A DNA stretch of 7,855 nt, taken from assembly GCA_945292135.1 (NCBI GenBank), contig CALYRA010000033.1, positions 1-7,855 on the forward strand, written 5' to 3'. The notes under the pieces were generated by a model, which was not told where the DNA came from, made no database searches, and saw only the letters and a program-made list of their open reading frames with translations. The position numbers were made by a program, and so were the translations under genes. The stretch comes from an uncultured Dysgonomonas sp. (GTDB lineage: Bacteria > Bacteroidota > Bacteroidia > Bacteroidales > Dysgonomonadaceae). Each line of letters starts with the position of its first letter. Position 1 is the first letter of the stretch. Positions 7,501-7,855 of the stretch are shown here, piece after piece.

Positions 7501-7855
7501 TATTACTAAAACGGCGTCTTGGGGCGCTTCTAATGTGTATTTGCCATCTATATCGGTTATCGTCCCTATTGATGGATTTGATTTGATAAAAATACTGACT
7601 CCGGGTAATCCGTTGCCTTCTACATCCGTAATTGTTCCTTGAATAATGTGTTTTTGCTGTTGTCCGCTATTTTGCTTAGGAGCCAATATAATCTGATTGT
7701 CAACGATGGTATATGAGATATCAGTATCTTTAAATATGTTATTTAGTATATGTTCAAGAGGTTGATTGTGTAAATTAACGGATACGATTTGGTCGGCATC
7801 GACGAGTTTTTCATTGTAGATAAATTGGTAAGAAGTTGTTTTCTCAATTTCGTTT
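4591..7855 (-). CDS. SusC-family TonB-dependent outer-membrane transporter with N-terminal STN domain (5' end outside window)
   Basis: Predicted outer-membrane barrel that imports glycan fragments, energised by TonB/ExbBD and paired with the adjacent SusD-like lipoprotein. The visible part has 1087 residues, numbered here from 7854. Residues 1-57 (for example FIYNEKLVDADQ, then NLHNQPLEHILNNIF) match the STN domain of signal-transducing transporters. A carboxypeptidase-regulatory-like beta-sandwich follows at about 70-148 (IQGTITDVEGNGLPGVSI, then GFTTQEI). Next come the TonB-box-like EVVVVGY (149-155) and the plug domain at about 161-274, with the SusC signatures IHIRGVGTFGN, PLYVIDGVP and VLKDASSSAIYGSRAANG. 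The beta-barrel runs to a C-terminal phenylalanine (GVNINF), the usual outer-membrane insertion signal. A Asp-rich DIDGNGSIDGND loop, common in SusC proteins, lies near 5150-5190. The frame is open through the window edge, so the signal peptide and the first residues of STN are missing. The TTG at 7686 is an internal leucine codon, not the start. The STN domain suggests regulation by a FecR-type anti-sigma factor. Confidence 0.97.
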   Translation of the reverse strand, partial: NEIEKTTSYQFIYNEKLVDADQIVSVNLHNQPLEHILNNIFKDTDISYTIVDNQIILAPKQNSGQQQKHIIQGTITDVEGNGLPGVSIFIKSNPSIGTITDIDGKYTLEAPQDAVLVIKYIGFTTQEIKVDNKNTIDIQMKEDAKALDEVVVVGYTTQRKADLTGAVASVKMETLNDMASTGISDALQGRMSGVTILQNSGAPGAGTAIHIRGVGTFGNKEPLYVIDGVPAENMNDVSPTDIERVDVLKDASSSAIYGSRAANGVVLIQTKRGKLNSEKINVSLNTYHGFSTPSKKMKLLNAQDRNMIHKEAYTNAFNDLESPKPEDIANYKKTMELYSDDRLQNTETNWQDEVFKDIAYQGNYDLSVAGGSKNATYSVMLGNFTQDGILKETSFERTSIRVNTEIQLFKGFKFGENLMVSHSKQKIVPDMQASGAIISALRADPSVPVYDSEGKLSGSGLLKPDIQNPVGIIKRADRTKKRDRVFGNVYAEYNFFKDFTLKTDFGYDRSDWGDNWFSPKVPEAGRASNNNELTVYDEKDTKWMNTTTIRFNKQIKRHNLMVLGGHSYEYRNITYTDARGSGFLSEDKKSRYLGAATNIMWMLGGRNDQALDSWFGRADYSFADKYLLSASFRADGSSKFSKDNRWGYFPSISAGWRISEERFFEALKSKVQNLKLRASWGKLGNENLSFSNSPFYPTYTIYANSTDNDGYNVVFGNKEHATIGRYESTLPNPDLKWETTTQYDAGIDVTFLNDFDFGFDYYSKDSKDVLVNIPIPAMSGFKRKIVNGAKVRNRGFEFNAAYTTKLTNDLSIRAYGNIATVSNKVTSLGGGTPFSLTSYRGSSINRVEKGQPIGYLWGYKTDGIFRTQAEIDAYINKDGKKIQKDAKPGDIKFVDIDGNGSIDGNDRTKIGSGFPKVTYGFGIDLTYKGFDLNMFFQGVGGSQIFNALKYEGMFVDPQYNQYAAIKGRFHETNNPDGKLPRVTTDDKNGNRSRFSDYYVESGSYLRMKTLTLGYTFNKEITGKLKLQKLRLYATAQNLFTITPYSGFDPDLGNAYANERGNNSTEIGVDRGQFPQPRTFIFGVNINF

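Noticed and set aside
7684..7686. TTG as the start codon of the SusC-like gene
   Set aside because: The frame stays open upstream to the window edge and encodes a good STN domain. The TTG falls inside it as a leucine, and no signal peptide follows it.

Overview
The window suggests a member of the Bacteroidota, most likely order Bacteroidales. The base composition is moderate to AT-leaning by eye. The gene order is SusC-like, then SusD-like, then glycoside hydrolase. Ribosome binding sites are A/T-rich without a clear Shine-Dalgarno, and the lipoprotein signal peptides are typical of the phylum. I cannot name a genus.

All real genes lie on the minus strand, so they read from right to left in these coordinates. 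(1) Positions 7855 to 4591 encode a SusC-family TonB-dependent outer-membrane transporter. Its N-terminus is cut off by the window edge, and the first visible residues belong to an STN signalling domain. (2) After only 11 bases comes a complete SusD/RagB-family surface lipoprotein (4579 to 2960). (3) After a 71-base gap with a GC-rich hairpin comes a family GH92 alpha-mannosidase lipoprotein (2888 to 1). Its reading frame is open to the window edge, so its stop codon is not seen. It carries a chitobiase-C-terminal-like module and a PA14-like module after the catalytic region.

Together these form the core of a small polysaccharide utilisation locus (PUL). The SusD lipoprotein would capture a glycan at the cell surface and lid the SusC channel, which imports it using TonB energy. 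The GH92 enzyme would trim alpha-mannosyl residues. The likely substrate class is an alpha-mannose-containing glycan such as a high-mannose N-glycan or a fungal-type mannan. The STN domain predicts control by an ECF sigma / FecR-type anti-sigma pair, probably encoded just beyond position 7855.

Coding density is very high. The only non-coding stretches are the two short gaps. I saw no RNA gene, mobile element, CRISPR array or tandem repeat, and no plus-strand gene. I did not find a clearly novel system. The most notable points are the modular GH92 tail, the STN-type transporter and the intergenic hairpin.
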